This document shows positions 24,791 to 33,985 of a stretch of 64,000 bases of DNA, in pieces (position 1 is the first letter of the stretch; each line of letters opens with the position of its first letter). Below the pieces are notes generated by a model that had not been told where the DNA came from, ran no database searches, and worked only from the letters and a program-made list of their open reading frames with translations. The translations under genes were made by a program, and so were the position numbers. Source of the DNA: Pseudomonas viridiflava (GTDB lineage: Bacteria; Pseudomonadota; Gammaproteobacteria; Pseudomonadales; Pseudomonadaceae); assembly GCF_900590885.1 (NCBI RefSeq), contig NZ_UUON01000001.1, positions 62,001 through 126,000 of the forward strand. The letters are read 5' to 3'.

Positions 24791-25852
24791 CTAGATTTTC
24801 CAATGCCCGGCAGTTTTGGCCAGGCGTTGACGCATCGCATCCACGTTGGCCGCCAGTTGCACCGTCAACAACCGATAGCCGTCCAGGGCGCTGTACACCG
24901 GCGCATCCAGGGCAGGCTCGCCACCTGCGATGTGGCTTGGCCGCTCCAGCCGCTCGGTGACCCCCGACTTCAACGCGCGCGCCATGCCAACCAGCTGCAC
25001 GCGAATCTGCCGATGCTCGGCCTTCAACAGCACCTGCATCCGCGCCATTGCTTGCGCATCTTTCGGGTCGGGCCGGGTATTGCCGAGGATCTCCAGGGTG
25101 CTGATGCACATGCGCAGGTGGCGCTGGATCGCATCCAGTTCGGTCATGGAGATACGCACTTCCTTGGACACCGACGGCATCAGCGAGCGCAGCTGCAGCA
25201 TCGCTGCGTTCAAGCGGTTGAGCAGTTTCAGGTGCTCATCGTCAGTCACCGACTGGCCACTGATGATGCGACTGTAGATCTGCGCGCAATCGCGCAAGGC
25301 ACTGGCCAGGTTGTAGCGCCACGAATACACGGCATACAGCGGCAGGGCGAAGGAAAACGCGAGCGCCAGCACAATGCCGATGAGGATATCCACCGTGCGC
25401 CACAAACCGTCCGAGATCGGGTTGTCACCATGGCCGGCGACGATAAACACCGTGATCGCCGATAGCAGTGCGATGTAACCGCCCTTGCCGATGGCATGGT
25501 AGGAAAAGAACCCGCACACCGCCGACATCAGCAGGTAGGTAACAAACGGCACGCCGAAGTAGGCATGCTGCAGCACCAGCAGCAGGCCGACGCTGGCGCC
25601 GATCAAGGTGCCGTAGGCGCGCTCCACGGCTTTTTTGCCGATATTGCCGTGGTGCTGCAAACCGCCGATCACAATCAGCATGGTCACCGACGCCCACTCA
25701 CCGTGGGGCAGGTTGATGCCGGTGGTGAGCAGGATCGTCGCCAGCAGGCCGATGGACACGCGCACCGCGTGGATCAGCTTGGCATGGCGATAGCGGCGGT
25801 AGGGGTCGAGCAGCGGGCGCAACAGGCGCCGGGCGAAGAGGGGCAGGTTCAT
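24791..25852 (-). CDS. FUSC-family inner-membrane protein
   Basis: 353 residues. About six N-terminal helices (ATILLTTGINLPHGEWASVTMLIVIGG, GTLIGASVGLLLVLQHAYFGVPFVTYLL, LWRTVDILIGIVLALAFSFALPLYA) precede a cytoplasmic helical domain from residue ~185. The motif GEWASVTMLIVIGGLQ and the following ERAYGTLIGA fit the fusaric-acid-resistance/AaeB/YccS superfamily. It has only one half of the long two-domain AaeB type. The likely role is export of aromatic acids or similar compounds, but this is not established. Confidence 0.82.
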   Translation of the reverse strand: MNLPLFARRLLRPLLDPYRRYRHAKLIHAVRVSIGLLATILLTTGINLPHGEWASVTMLIVIGGLQHHGNIGKKAVERAYGTLIGASVGLLLVLQHAYFGVPFVTYLLMSAVCGFFSYHAIGKGGYIALLSAITVFIVAGHGDNPISDGLWRTVDILIGIVLALAFSFALPLYAVYSWRYNLASALRDCAQIYSRIISGQSVTDDEHLKLLNRLNAAMLQLRSLMPSVSKEVRISMTELDAIQRHLRMCISTLEILGNTRPDPKDAQAMARMQVLLKAEHRQIRVQLVGMARALKSGVTERLERPSHIAGGEPALDAPVYSALDGYRLLTVQLAANVDAMRQRLAKTAGHWKI

Positions 25853-25897
25853 CGGTAGAAAAGTGGCCTCGGTGGTCAGAGCAAACTCGGATTATAA

Positions 25898-25988
25898 GTG
25901 TGGGAGGGGGCTTGCCCCCGATGAGGGTGTGTCAGTTGACAAGTCTGTAGCTGACCCACCGCTATCGGGGGCAAGCCCCCTCCCACAT
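25898..25988. repeat. REPIN, standard inverted REP pair
   Basis: GTGTGGGAGGGGGC..TTGCCCCCGAT at the left and ATCGGGGGCAAGCCCCCTCC..ACAT at the right, head to head, with about 40 bases between. It lies between the FUSC and GapN genes. Confidence 0.92.
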
Positions 25989-26007
25989 TTTTTGACCTCA
26001 GTGTTCT

Positions 26008-27624
26008 TTAGAAGATGTAGTCGGTTGTGAGGAAACTTGAATCGCGGTTGCGCAGGATATCGCTGACCAGCGCCTTGTTGTTCTCCTGGAACTTGGTTGC
26101 CACCAGGGTGCGGATCGAAAACACGCGCAGCGCGTCATGTACCGACAGCGTGCCCTCGGCCGAGTTCTTGCGCCCGTTGAAGGGGAAGGTGTCCGGCCCG
26201 CGCTGGCATTGGGCGTTGATGTTGATACGACCGACCTGGTTGGCGAAGGTGTCGACGAGACGCCCGACCTCCACGGCGTTGGTGCCGAAGAGGCTCAGTT
26301 GCTGGCCGAAGTCCGAGTCCAGTACATAGTCGATCACGGTGTCGAGGTCGCGGTACGGCACGATCGGGACCACCGGGCCGAACTGTTCCTCGTGGTACAC
26401 GCGCATCTGCGGGTTCACCGGGTACAGCACCGCCGGGTAGAAGAACGAGCCACGGCTGGTGCCGCCATTCGGGTTCACCACCTTGGCGCCGTGCTGCGCC
26501 GCGTCGGCCACCAGCGCGTTGAGGTAGTCCACCTTGCCGGCTTCCGGCAGCGGTGTCAGCGCCACGCCGTCTTCCCACGGCATGCCGGGTTTCAATGTGG
26601 CCAGCTTGGCGTTGAATTTCTCGATAAATCTCTCGACCACGTCCTCATGCACAAACAGGATCTTCAACGCGGTGCAGCGCTGGCCGTTGAACGACAGCGA
26701 GCCGGTGACTGCCTCGCTGACCGCATTGTCCAGGTCCACCTCGGGCAGCACGATGCCCGGGTTTTTCGCGTCCAGGCCCAGCGCGGCACGCAAGCGGTGC
26801 GGCTTGGGGTGCAGCTTTTTCAGGTCGCTGGCGGCCTTGTTGGTACCGATGAACGCAAAGATGTCGATCTTGCCGCTGGCCATCAGGGCGCTGACGGTTT
26901 CGCGGCCGCTGCCGTAGATCACGTTGATCACCCCGGCCGGGAAGCTGTCGCGGAACGCCTCCAGCAACGGGCGGATCAGCAGCACGCCGAGCTTGGCCGG
27001 CTTGAACACTACGGTGTTGCCCATGATCAGCGCCGGGATCAGCGTGGTGAAGGTTTCATTCAACGGGTAGTTGTAAGGCCCCATGCACAGCGCCACGCCC
27101 AGCGGTACGCGGCGGATCTGGCCGAGGGTGTCCTGTTCCAGCTCGAAGCGGCTGCTGCGGCGGTCGAGTTCCTTGAGGGCGTTGATGGTGTCGGTGATGT
27201 AGTCGCAGGTGCGGTCGAACTCTTTCTGCGAGTCCTTGAGATTCTTGCCGATCTCCCACATCAGCAGCTTGACCACCGCCTCACGCTGTTCGCGCATGCG
27301 CCGCAAAAACGCTTCGACGTGCTGGATGCGATCGGCTACGCGCATCGTCGGCCATTCACCCTGGCCACGGTCGTAGGCGCGCACGGCGGCATCCAGGGCG
27401 GTGAGGGCGGTGTCGGCATCCAGCAGCGGCGTGCTGCCGATGTGCACGCGTTCGTCACCCAGTTGCACCGGGCTGAGCACCTGGGCCAGCGGGCCGTTCC
27501 ACACCTGCAACTGGCCATCCACCAGGTAATCGCGCTGTTCAATGGGCGCCGCCAGACGGAATTGCTCGGGAATCTCGGCGGCGGTGGCGGGAAACAGCTG
27601 GGCAAGCAGGTTGCTGGTGGTCAT
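26008..27624 (-). CDS. gapN: NADP-dependent glyceraldehyde-3-phosphate dehydrogenase (aldehyde dehydrogenase family)
   Basis: 538 residues from ATG 27624 (MTTSNLLAQL); an earlier in-frame start at 27672 adds 16 residues without support. Aldehyde dehydrogenase signatures: GPYNYPLNETFTTLIPALIMGNTVVFKPAK for cofactor binding, and NGQRCTALKILFVHEDV with the catalytic cysteine. The segment PYNYPLNE and the overall length match the GapN-like group of Pseudomonas, which oxidises glyceraldehyde-3-phosphate to 3-phosphoglycerate with NADP without forming ATP. Other aldehydes cannot be excluded. It stands alone, divergent from the DyP peroxidase gene. Confidence 0.82.
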   Translation of the reverse strand: MTTSNLLAQLFPATAAEIPEQFRLAAPIEQRDYLVDGQLQVWNGPLAQVLSPVQLGDERVHIGSTPLLDADTALTALDAAVRAYDRGQGEWPTMRVADRIQHVEAFLRRMREQREAVVKLLMWEIGKNLKDSQKEFDRTCDYITDTINALKELDRRSSRFELEQDTLGQIRRVPLGVALCMGPYNYPLNETFTTLIPALIMGNTVVFKPAKLGVLLIRPLLEAFRDSFPAGVINVIYGSGRETVSALMASGKIDIFAFIGTNKAASDLKKLHPKPHRLRAALGLDAKNPGIVLPEVDLDNAVSEAVTGSLSFNGQRCTALKILFVHEDVVERFIEKFNAKLATLKPGMPWEDGVALTPLPEAGKVDYLNALVADAAQHGAKVVNPNGGTSRGSFFYPAVLYPVNPQMRVYHEEQFGPVVPIVPYRDLDTVIDYVLDSDFGQQLSLFGTNAVEVGRLVDTFANQVGRININAQCQRGPDTFPFNGRKNSAEGTLSVHDALRVFSIRTLVATKFQENNKALVSDILRNRDSSFLTTDYIF

Positions 27625-27762
27625 GTCGCTACCCCTGGAATAGTTGCAAAACATGACTAGAGAGTCACCCAACTATGGGCGTCGTGGCAAGGCTTGCGCG
27701 CTTTCTTGTACGCAGCGCAGCGTGCGCCGGGTAAACTGCGCGGCTTTCTTGAAGGAGTTCAC

Positions 27763-28623
27763 ATGAGTCAGTACCAGCCGGGCATTCTTGCCGCACCGGT
27801 GCCATTGCAGGCACGCCACTTGTTTTTTGCCATCGATTCCCAGGAAGCCATACCCGTTGCGCTGGACGCACTGGTGCAGCTGGCGGATTCGGCGGCCGTG
27901 GTCGGTTTCGGTGAGCCGCTGGTAAACGCACTCGGTGCAGAAATTGAAGGCTTGCGCGCTTTCCCGGCTGTCAGCGGTCCGGGTGCGCACAACCCGTCCA
28001 CCCAGCAAGCGCTGTGGGTATGGCTGCATGGTGAGGATCGCGGTGAACTGCTGTTGCGCAGCCGTACCGTTGAAAAAGCCCTGGCCCCGGCGTTTCGCCT
28101 GGTGCAGATGACCGAAGGCTTCCGCTACAAGACCGGCTTCGACCTCACCGACTACGAGGACGGCACCGAAAACCCTCACGATGACGCCGCCGTTGAAGCC
28201 GCCCTGACCGACAGCGGCGCGAGCTTCGCCGCGATCCAGCAATGGCAGCATGACCTTGATGGTTTTGCGGCACTGCCTGCCACGGAGCGCGACCACATCA
28301 TCGGCCGCCGCCATGGCGACAACGAAGAGCTGGACGATGCCCCTGCATCCGCCCACACCAAACGCACCGCCCAGGAAAGCTTCACCCCGGAAGCCTTCGT
28401 GGTGCGCCGCTCGATGCCGTGGGCCGAGAACGGCCAGGCGGGGTTGATGTTCCTTGCGTTCGGTCATTCGTTCGACGCGTTCGAAGCACAACTGCGGCGC
28501 ATGAGTGGCCTGGAAGACGGGATTGTCGATGGCCTGTACCGCATCAGCACGCCGTTGACCGGTGGCTACTACTGGTGCCCGCCGATCAAGGACGGGCATT
28601 TGGATTTGAGCGCGCTGCGTTAA
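27763..28623 (+). CDS. DyP-type haem peroxidase, YfeX-like
   Basis: 286 residues from ATG 27763 with GAAGGAG at 27751-27757. The DyP signature DGTENP is at residues 133-138 (distal Asp), with the probable proximal His198 (SAHTKRT) and Arg near 215. No Tat signal is present, so it should be cytoplasmic like E. coli YfeX. These enzymes use hydrogen peroxide to oxidise dyes, phenols or porphyrinogens; physiological substrate uncertain. Confidence 0.9.
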   Translation: MSQYQPGILAAPVPLQARHLFFAIDSQEAIPVALDALVQLADSAAVVGFGEPLVNALGAEIEGLRAFPAVSGPGAHNPSTQQALWVWLHGEDRGELLLRSRTVEKALAPAFRLVQMTEGFRYKTGFDLTDYEDGTENPHDDAAVEAALTDSGASFAAIQQWQHDLDGFAALPATERDHIIGRRHGDNEELDDAPASAHTKRTAQESFTPEAFVVRRSMPWAENGQAGLMFLAFGHSFDAFEAQLRRMSGLEDGIVDGLYRISTPLTGGYYWCPPIKDGHLDLSALR

Positions 28624-28744
28624 GCACGCCCGCGCTGAACGTCGCCACCAAACATGAAAGTTCCGACAGCCAGGCCATTGGTCGCTGAAAAAAATCAGCG
28701 TTGCCCGTAATCTAGACGCCTCTGCCACCTGCGCTGGATCGTTC

Positions 28745-30109
28745 ATGTCTGCTGTTGCCGATGGGCTGCCCCTCAATAAACGCCTGCCGGCCGTGATTGC
28801 GATCTCCCTGGGGATCGGTATGGCGACCCTGGACACGGCCATCGTCAACACGGCGTTGCCGACCCTGGCCGAGGGGATTGGTACTGATTCGGCCTCCGTG
28901 ATCTGGGTGGTCAACGCCTACCAGCTGGCGATTATCGCCACGGTGCTGCCGTTTGCGTGCCTCAGTGATGTGCTGGGGCATCGTCGGGTGTACCTCGGCG
29001 GGTTGCTGGTGTTTATTTTGTCGTCGCTGTTTTGCGGGCTGGCCGGTTCGCTGGTGACCCTGACTGCCGCAAGGGTGGTGCAGGGGTTGGGGGCGGCGGC
29101 GATCATGAGTGTGAACACGGCGTTGTTGCGGCATATCTACCCGTCGAAGATGCTCGGGCGCGGCCTGGGTTACAACTCGTTGGTGGTGGGGCTGGCGTTT
29201 ACCCTGGGGCCCACGGCGGCGTCGGCGATTCTGTCGGTGGCGACCTGGCATTGGCTGTACTTGATCAATGTGCCGCTGGGCTTGCTGGCGCTGGCATTGG
29301 GCGTGCGTTCGTTGCCGACCCTGCCGATGACCGGGCATGCCTTCGACCGTCTGGCCGCCGTGCTGTGTGCCGGGCTGTTCGCCTTGCTGGTACTCGGCCT
29401 GGGCACGGCGGTGCACGGCGCCCAGGGCGCATTGACCCTGGGCCTGATCGCCGTGGCGCTGGTGTGCGGCGCCTGGCTGCTGCGCCGTCAAGCCGGGCAC
29501 CCGGCGCCGATGCTGGCCCTGGACCTGTTCAAACGGCCGGTGTTTGCCTTGTCGTCCCTCACGGCGATCTGCGCCTTCAGCGCTCAGGGGTTGGCGTTTG
29601 TGTCGCTGCCGTTTCTGTTGCAGGCGGTGCTGGGGCATAGCCAGGTGGAAACCGGTTTTCTGATGACGCCGTGGCCAGCGGTGGTGGCGGTGATGGCGTT
29701 GGGTGCCGGGCGCCTGGCCGACCGCGTGTCCCTTGGCTTGTTGTGCGGCATCGGCCTGTTGCTGCTCAGCCTCGGGATGGGGGCGCTGGCGACCCTGGGC
29801 AGCGGCGCCTCAGCCTTCGATATCGGCTGGCGTATGGCGTTGTGCGGTGCCGGTTTCGGCTTTTTCCAATCGCCCAACCTCAAGGCGATCATGACCAGTG
29901 CGCCCTTGGCCCGCAGCGGCGGTGCCAGTGGCATCGTGGCGATTTCACGCTTGCTGGGGCAAACGTTGGGGGCGTCGTTGGTGGCGTTCTGTTTCCATTT
30001 GTCGTTGGGCAGCGGCCCGCAATACGCGCTGTGGCTGGGCTGCGTGTTTGCGTTGGTGGGCAGCGTGGCCAGCGGGCTGCGCCTGCTCCCGTATAAACAG
30101 CGGGTTTAG
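28745..30109 (+). CDS. MFS transporter, DHA2-like drug efflux family
   Basis: 454 residues with up to 14 helices, the DHA2 arrangement. The family start is typical: MATLDTAIVNTALPTLAEGIG, then SVIWVVNAYQLAIIATVLPF and the loop motif DVLGHRRVYLGG. Related proteins (SmvA/QacA) export cationic biocides by proton antiport; the substrate here is unknown. The gene after it, 65 bases downstream, is another MFS protein, so the two may be co-transcribed. Confidence 0.85.
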   Translation: MSAVADGLPLNKRLPAVIAISLGIGMATLDTAIVNTALPTLAEGIGTDSASVIWVVNAYQLAIIATVLPFACLSDVLGHRRVYLGGLLVFILSSLFCGLAGSLVTLTAARVVQGLGAAAIMSVNTALLRHIYPSKMLGRGLGYNSLVVGLAFTLGPTAASAILSVATWHWLYLINVPLGLLALALGVRSLPTLPMTGHAFDRLAAVLCAGLFALLVLGLGTAVHGAQGALTLGLIAVALVCGAWLLRRQAGHPAPMLALDLFKRPVFALSSLTAICAFSAQGLAFVSLPFLLQAVLGHSQVETGFLMTPWPAVVAVMALGAGRLADRVSLGLLCGIGLLLLSLGMGALATLGSGASAFDIGWRMALCGAGFGFFQSPNLKAIMTSAPLARSGGASGIVAISRLLGQTLGASLVAFCFHLSLGSGPQYALWLGCVFALVGSVASGLRLLPYKQRV

Positions 30110-30174
30110 CGCTTGAAAGCAGCGGGCCGGAACGCTACCGTGGCGACCTGAGTATTTCGGGATGTTTCAGATTT

Positions 30175-31308
30175 ATGTCCAGCCTGGCCCTCCGCACCGC
30201 TGATACCCATTCCCGCCGCGCCGCGCTGACCCTTGCTTTGTGCCTGCCCAGTGACGTGTTGCTCTACCTGCTGCTGCCGATGGAGTCCCAGGCCTTCGGC
30301 ATCACCCTGGCCCAGGCCGGCGTGCTGCTGGCGGCCAACCGCCTGGTGCGGATTTTTGGCTACCGCCATGTGTTGAATTTCTACGCGCGCAACGGTGATC
30401 GGCTGACCTGCATGATCGCCGCTGGTGCCGCCACCGTGTGTGCGCTGGGCAATTCGATGCTGTCGGGCTTTGCTGCATTGCTGGGGCTGCGGCTGATCTG
30501 GGGCCTGTGTTTTGCCGCATTGAACCTGTCGACCCAAGTGCTGGCCACCTCGGAACCTACCGGTGCCGCAAGGCGGGCAGGGCGTTCGCGGGCGTTGATC
30601 GCCTGGGGGCCGATGCTGGCGTTGCCGTTGGGTGGCTGGTTGACGCTGTGGGCGGGGCCGCGTCCGATCTTTCTGATTCTGGCCGGCTGTTGCCTGGTGG
30701 GCCTGTGGATGGCGCGCGGCTTGCCCAGCGTCGGACATGACTTGCACAGCACCCCGGGGCGCCGCTTCAAGTGGCCCGACAGTGTGGCGCTGTGGTCGTT
30801 TATCGAAGGCGTGGCGTTGGACGGGCTGTTTATCTTCGGCTTGTCGATCCAGGCGCAGAAGCTGCTGGGCGGCAATGCGGTGCTGATCGCCGGCGGCTTG
30901 ATGGCGCTGCGCTATGTGTCGGAAATGCTCCTGAGCCCGCTGGGCGGACGCGCTGCCCAGCGTTTTGGCGCGACGTCGATGCTGTTGCTGTTTTCGTTCC
31001 TGAGTGCCCTGGCCCTGACTGCGTTTGGCAGTTATTGGGTGGTGGTCGGCGCGGCGGCGGTGCTGGTGCTGCGCGCGCTGCAGCTGCCGCTGGTGACCAC
31101 CCTGGTGGCCGAGCGCAACCCCGGCTCGATGCGCGTGTCGGCCTTGGCCTCGAATGCCGTGTGGCGCGATATCGGCGCGGGCCTCGGTCCATTGCTGGCG
31201 GGCCTGTTGCTGCCGATTGCCGCGGCGCCCTGGGTGTTTGGCCTGGCCGGCGCGGCCATCGCCGTGAGCGCGGTGTTCTGCTGGCGCGCAAACACGGTAA
31301 CGGCCTGA
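30175..31308 (+). CDS. MFS transporter
   Basis: 377 residues, about 12 helices (LALCLPSDVLLYLLLPMESQAFG; AALLGLRLIWGLCFAALNLSTQ; PLLAGLLLPIAAAPWVFGLAGAA). It belongs to the MFS_1 type. No substrate motif is recognised. Its end lies one base from the stop of the convergent DUF3087 gene. Confidence 0.82.
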   Translation: MSSLALRTADTHSRRAALTLALCLPSDVLLYLLLPMESQAFGITLAQAGVLLAANRLVRIFGYRHVLNFYARNGDRLTCMIAAGAATVCALGNSMLSGFAALLGLRLIWGLCFAALNLSTQVLATSEPTGAARRAGRSRALIAWGPMLALPLGGWLTLWAGPRPIFLILAGCCLVGLWMARGLPSVGHDLHSTPGRRFKWPDSVALWSFIEGVALDGLFIFGLSIQAQKLLGGNAVLIAGGLMALRYVSEMLLSPLGGRAAQRFGATSMLLLFSFLSALALTAFGSYWVVVGAAAVLVLRALQLPLVTTLVAERNPGSMRVSALASNAVWRDIGAGLGPLLAGLLLPIAAAPWVFGLAGAAIAVSAVFCWRANTVTA

Positions 31309-31309
31309 C

Positions 31310-31831
31310 TCAAGGGTTTTTCAACGTCTCCAGCCACGCGGGGTCGAAGCGGGTTTGCTCGGGGTCGATCCCCAGTTGCTGCATCTTCGCCTGGTGCGCC
31401 TCGACTTCACCCGCCAACTGCGCCTGGCTGCTGGAATTGGCGTCCAGCGCATGCATTTGCGTCAGCCCCAGGTGATAGAAGCGCAATACTTTGATCGCCG
31501 TCGGGTCATTGGCCTGCACGCGTGCAGTGACGGCGTGCATCACATTGGTCACGCTCATCAGGCTGCGCTTGAGCTGCCAGCCATACACCGCCGCCGCCAT
31601 CCAGGGCTGGCGCCAGAACGGGCCGCGCACCAGCGCAAGGGTGATCAGCACTCCGGCAAATACGCCGCCGACATTGAAACGCAAATTGTCGCCGCCGGGC
31701 TCGCCGAACAGCATCACCGCCAGGCTCGACAGCAGCATGGCCAGGGCCAGGAACACCACGGCCACGATCAGCGTGCTGCGCCGGGTCTGCTGGCGGTAGG
31801 TAGCGGGGTCGCAGGGTTTCAGCTCGAACAT
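31310..31831 (-). CDS. DUF3087 family membrane protein
   Basis: 173 residues from ATG 31831; the TTG at 31840 is closer to the GGAG (31842-31845) and is less likely. Two helices at the N-terminus (TLIVAVVFLALAMLLSSLAVMLF; FNVGGVFAGVLITLALV) and a soluble helical C-terminal part (RFYHLGLTQMHALDANSSSQ) are typical of DUF3087. Function unknown. Confidence 0.75.
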   Translation of the reverse strand: MFELKPCDPATYRQQTRRSTLIVAVVFLALAMLLSSLAVMLFGEPGGDNLRFNVGGVFAGVLITLALVRGPFWRQPWMAAAVYGWQLKRSLMSVTNVMHAVTARVQANDPTAIKVLRFYHLGLTQMHALDANSSSQAQLAGEVEAHQAKMQQLGIDPEQTRFDPAWLETLKNP

Positions 31832-31943
31832 CCGGGGCAATCTCCAGAAGGGGCCGGCATCATCTCACGCTTGGGCAAACAAGTTGAACGATGCCGCACG
31901 GCGGTTTCTCTAAACCTGTGTAGACCCCTTGAGGTGACCCATC

Positions 31944-32123
31944 ATGCCCGAATACAAGCAGCCACCCCCCGGTACACCCGACCCCGATCGCACCCCCGGT
32001 GAAGAAGAGCGCGACAACGATGCGTTGCGCCCCAATGACCCGAAAGAGCGTGACGAAAACGACGACGTAGAGCGCGTCGAGGAAGACCTCGAAAACCTTC
32101 ACGACAAGGCTCGCCCGCTGTAA
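31944..32123 (+). CDS. Small highly charged hypothetical protein (59 aa)
   Basis: A 59-residue open frame with GAGGTG at 31931-31936 as ribosome site, ending in TAA at 32121-32123. It is rich in Asp, Glu, Pro, Arg and Asn (PPPGTPDPDRTPGEEERDND at the start) and lacks hydrophobic stretches, so it is probably intrinsically disordered. No family is recognised. The next small gene starts 12 bases downstream, with AGGAG directly after this stop, suggesting an operon. Confidence 0.65.
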   Translation: MPEYKQPPPGTPDPDRTPGEEERDNDALRPNDPKERDENDDVERVEEDLENLHDKARPL

Positions 32124-32135
32124 CAGGAGACTGTG

Positions 32136-32333
32136 ATGAACAAGCGCCCTGACGGCCCGCCATCCAACGAGCAGGCCCGCGACAAGGATGAGTTGGGTTT
32201 CGACCCGGACTCGCCGGACGTGTCCGACCCGCAGGTCGACCCCATCGGCGCGGCCATCGCCCCGCTGGATGAGCACAAAGACCCGGCGAAAAAAAAGCCG
32301 CCCTACGATCCGTTGGGCGACTTGAAACCGTAA
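32136..32333 (+). CDS. Small disordered hypothetical protein (65 aa)
   Basis: 65 residues from ATG 32136 with CAGGAGA at 32124-32130. Asp/Pro-rich (FDPDSPDVSDPQVDPIGAA) with a lysine run (DPAKKKPPYDPLG); no hydrophobic core. It is followed at once by a strong terminator, which supports a real two-gene transcript. Function unknown. Confidence 0.65.
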   Translation: MNKRPDGPPSNEQARDKDELGFDPDSPDVSDPQVDPIGAAIAPLDEHKDPAKKKPPYDPLGDLKP

Positions 32334-32336
32334 ACC

Positions 32337-32364
32337 AGCCCCGCCGTCGAGCGGGGCTTTTTTT
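32337..32364 (+). terminator. Rho-independent terminator after the two small genes
   Basis: AGCCCCGC, loop CGTCGA, GCGGGGCT, then seven T. The tail overlaps the stop codon of the convergent DUF6555 gene. Confidence 0.9.
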
Positions 32365-32600
32365 CACTTGGGGGGTGTCCAGGTCACTTCGGTGATTCCG
32401 TATTTCTCGGCCCACGGGCGCGTGGTTTTCTTCACTTGCTCATGGCCCACACGGCCGATACGACTGACGTGGGCAATGTCGGCATCAACGGCCGCCCAGT
32501 GCCAGGCCTCGGCGTTATTCATTATTTCTGCGCGCACCACAAATGACTTTGGCTGGCCGTGCAGTTGGTAGTGGATGGTGTAGATTTTTGCGGTACTCAT
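32364..32600 (-). CDS. DUF6555-like small protein
   Basis: 78 residues. The pattern YxLHGQPKSFVVRAEIMNNAEAWHWAAVDA then RPWAEKYGITEVTW matches a small family common in Pseudomonas (DUF6555) as I remember it. Function unknown. It stands between the small-gene terminator and the nat gene, transcribed leftwards. Confidence 0.7.
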   Translation of the reverse strand: MSTAKIYTIHYQLHGQPKSFVVRAEIMNNAEAWHWAAVDADIAHVSRIGRVGHEQVKKTTRPWAEKYGITEVTWTPPK

Positions 32601-32720
32601 GTTGCCTCCCTGTCTTGTTATAGATGGAGGGGAAAGCGTTCAAAAAGGTTCATTCAAAATGACAATCTGCACGCCGGCGCGGCATAGTGACGCCCTCGCT
32701 CCGTGCCCGAGGATTGCGCC

Positions 32721-33548
32721 ATGCCCGCTCTGACCCACAGCCGCCTGTACCTGCAACGCCTGGGCTACGACACGCCGCCGCCGCCCACGCTGCAGACCTT
32801 GCAGGATTTGCAGTTGCGCCACGTGTGCACCTTTGCCTTTGAAAGCCTGTCGACCCTGCTGCACCTGCCAGTGCCGATCGACTTGGCCAGCGTCGAGCAA
32901 AAGGTACTGCTCGACGGGCGCGGCGGTTATTGCTACGAGTTGAACCAGCTGTTCCTCGCGCTGTTGCAGGAACTGGGCTTCGACGCGCGCGGCATCACCG
33001 GCCGGGTGGTGATGGGCGGGCCGGCGGATGCGCACACGGCGCGCACCCATCGCCTGAGCCTGGTGGCCCTGGACGGCGTGCGCTACGTCAGCGATGTCGG
33101 CTTTGGCGGCATGGTGCCCAGCAGCCCGTTGCTGCTGGACAGCGAGGCCGTGCAAGCCACCGCGCACGAACCCTATCGCCTGAGCGTCGACGGGCAGGGC
33201 CGCTACACGCTGTGGGCGCAGGTCGCTCATGAGTGGCGCGGCCTGTATGTGTTCGACCTGCAAGTGCAGGCTGATATCGACTACGAAATCGGCAATTGGT
33301 ACGTCTCCACGCACCCGCAATCGCCGTTTGTGGGCCAGTTGAAAGTCGCGCGCCTGGCCGCCGGCAAACGCCACACGCTGAACAACGCCAGCTACGCGGT
33401 TCATTATCTGGACAAGCCCAGCGAGAAACGCCGGCTCGACAGCGCCGATGAGCTGTTGTCGCTGCTCAGCGAAACCTTCGGGATTCGCCTGCCGCAGGAG
33501 GCGCAACTGCGTACGGCGCTTGATGGCCTGGTACTGGCTGCGCCTTGA
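32721..33548 (+). CDS. nat: Arylamine N-acetyltransferase
   Basis: 275 residues from ATG 32721 (GAGGA at 32709-32713). The catalytic triad is visible: Cys71 in RGGYCYELN, His110 in ARTHRLSLV and Asp125 in YVSDVGFGG. Length is normal for bacterial NATs, which transfer acetyl from acetyl-CoA to arylamines and hydrazines in the cytoplasm. Monocistronic by context. Confidence 0.95.
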   Translation: MPALTHSRLYLQRLGYDTPPPPTLQTLQDLQLRHVCTFAFESLSTLLHLPVPIDLASVEQKVLLDGRGGYCYELNQLFLALLQELGFDARGITGRVVMGGPADAHTARTHRLSLVALDGVRYVSDVGFGGMVPSSPLLLDSEAVQATAHEPYRLSVDGQGRYTLWAQVAHEWRGLYVFDLQVQADIDYEIGNWYVSTHPQSPFVGQLKVARLAAGKRHTLNNASYAVHYLDKPSEKRRLDSADELLSLLSETFGIRLPQEAQLRTALDGLVLAAP

Positions 33549-33635
33549 GAACATTGATATCGAGCCATCGCTGAAGCTTTTTACCTCCAGATCCGCGCAA
33601 GTAATTCGAGCCAAGCACCGCGTTCCAGGAGCGCG

Positions 33636-33663
33636 CACTGTGGCAAGCAGGCTCGCCACAGTG
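33636..33663. repeat. Short REP-like palindrome of a second family
   Basis: CACTGTGGC, a ten-base loop AAGCAGGCTC, then GCCACAGTG (perfect 9-base arms). It lies between convergent genes and resembles a second class of Pseudomonas REP (TGTGGC..GCCACA); it shares no core with the GTGGGAGGGGGC family. Confidence 0.75.
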
Positions 33664-33670
33664 TCATCCA

Positions 33671-33985
33671 TTAGCCCAGCGCGGCGAGTTGTGCCACGGT
33701 TTCCGGAAACCGCGCCACCAGGCGAATCAAGGTAGCTGCCTGGGCATTCGGCTTGGCCCGGCCCTGTTCCCAGTTTTCCAGCGTGCGCACATTCGTGCGC
33801 AGGTACATGGCGAACACCGAGCGCGAGAGGTTGAGTTGCTGGCGCACGGCTACCACTTCTTCGGCCGTCAGCGGGGCCAGGTTGTTGAGTTGAACCTTGT
33901 GGGTCCGCAGGGTGACTTTGCCTTGGCGCTCTTCGGCCAGAGCGTCGAAGCCTTCGACCAGTTCGGAAAAGATTTCACGTTTCAT
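33671..33985 (-). CDS. Antitoxin with XRE HTH domain (HigA/NadS-like)
   Basis: 104 residues. The HTH lies in residues 42-92 (VVAVRQQLNLSRSVFAMYLRTNVRTLENWEQGRAKPN), with the NVRTLENWEQG segment of NadS/HigA2-type regulators. The gene begins inside the end of the upstream toxin gene (11-base overlap), the usual toxin-first order of higBA. The product is expected to bind the toxin and repress the shared promoter. Confidence 0.88.
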   Translation of the reverse strand: MKREIFSELVEGFDALAEERQGKVTLRTHKVQLNNLAPLTAEEVVAVRQQLNLSRSVFAMYLRTNVRTLENWEQGRAKPNAQAATLIRLVARFPETVAQLAALG

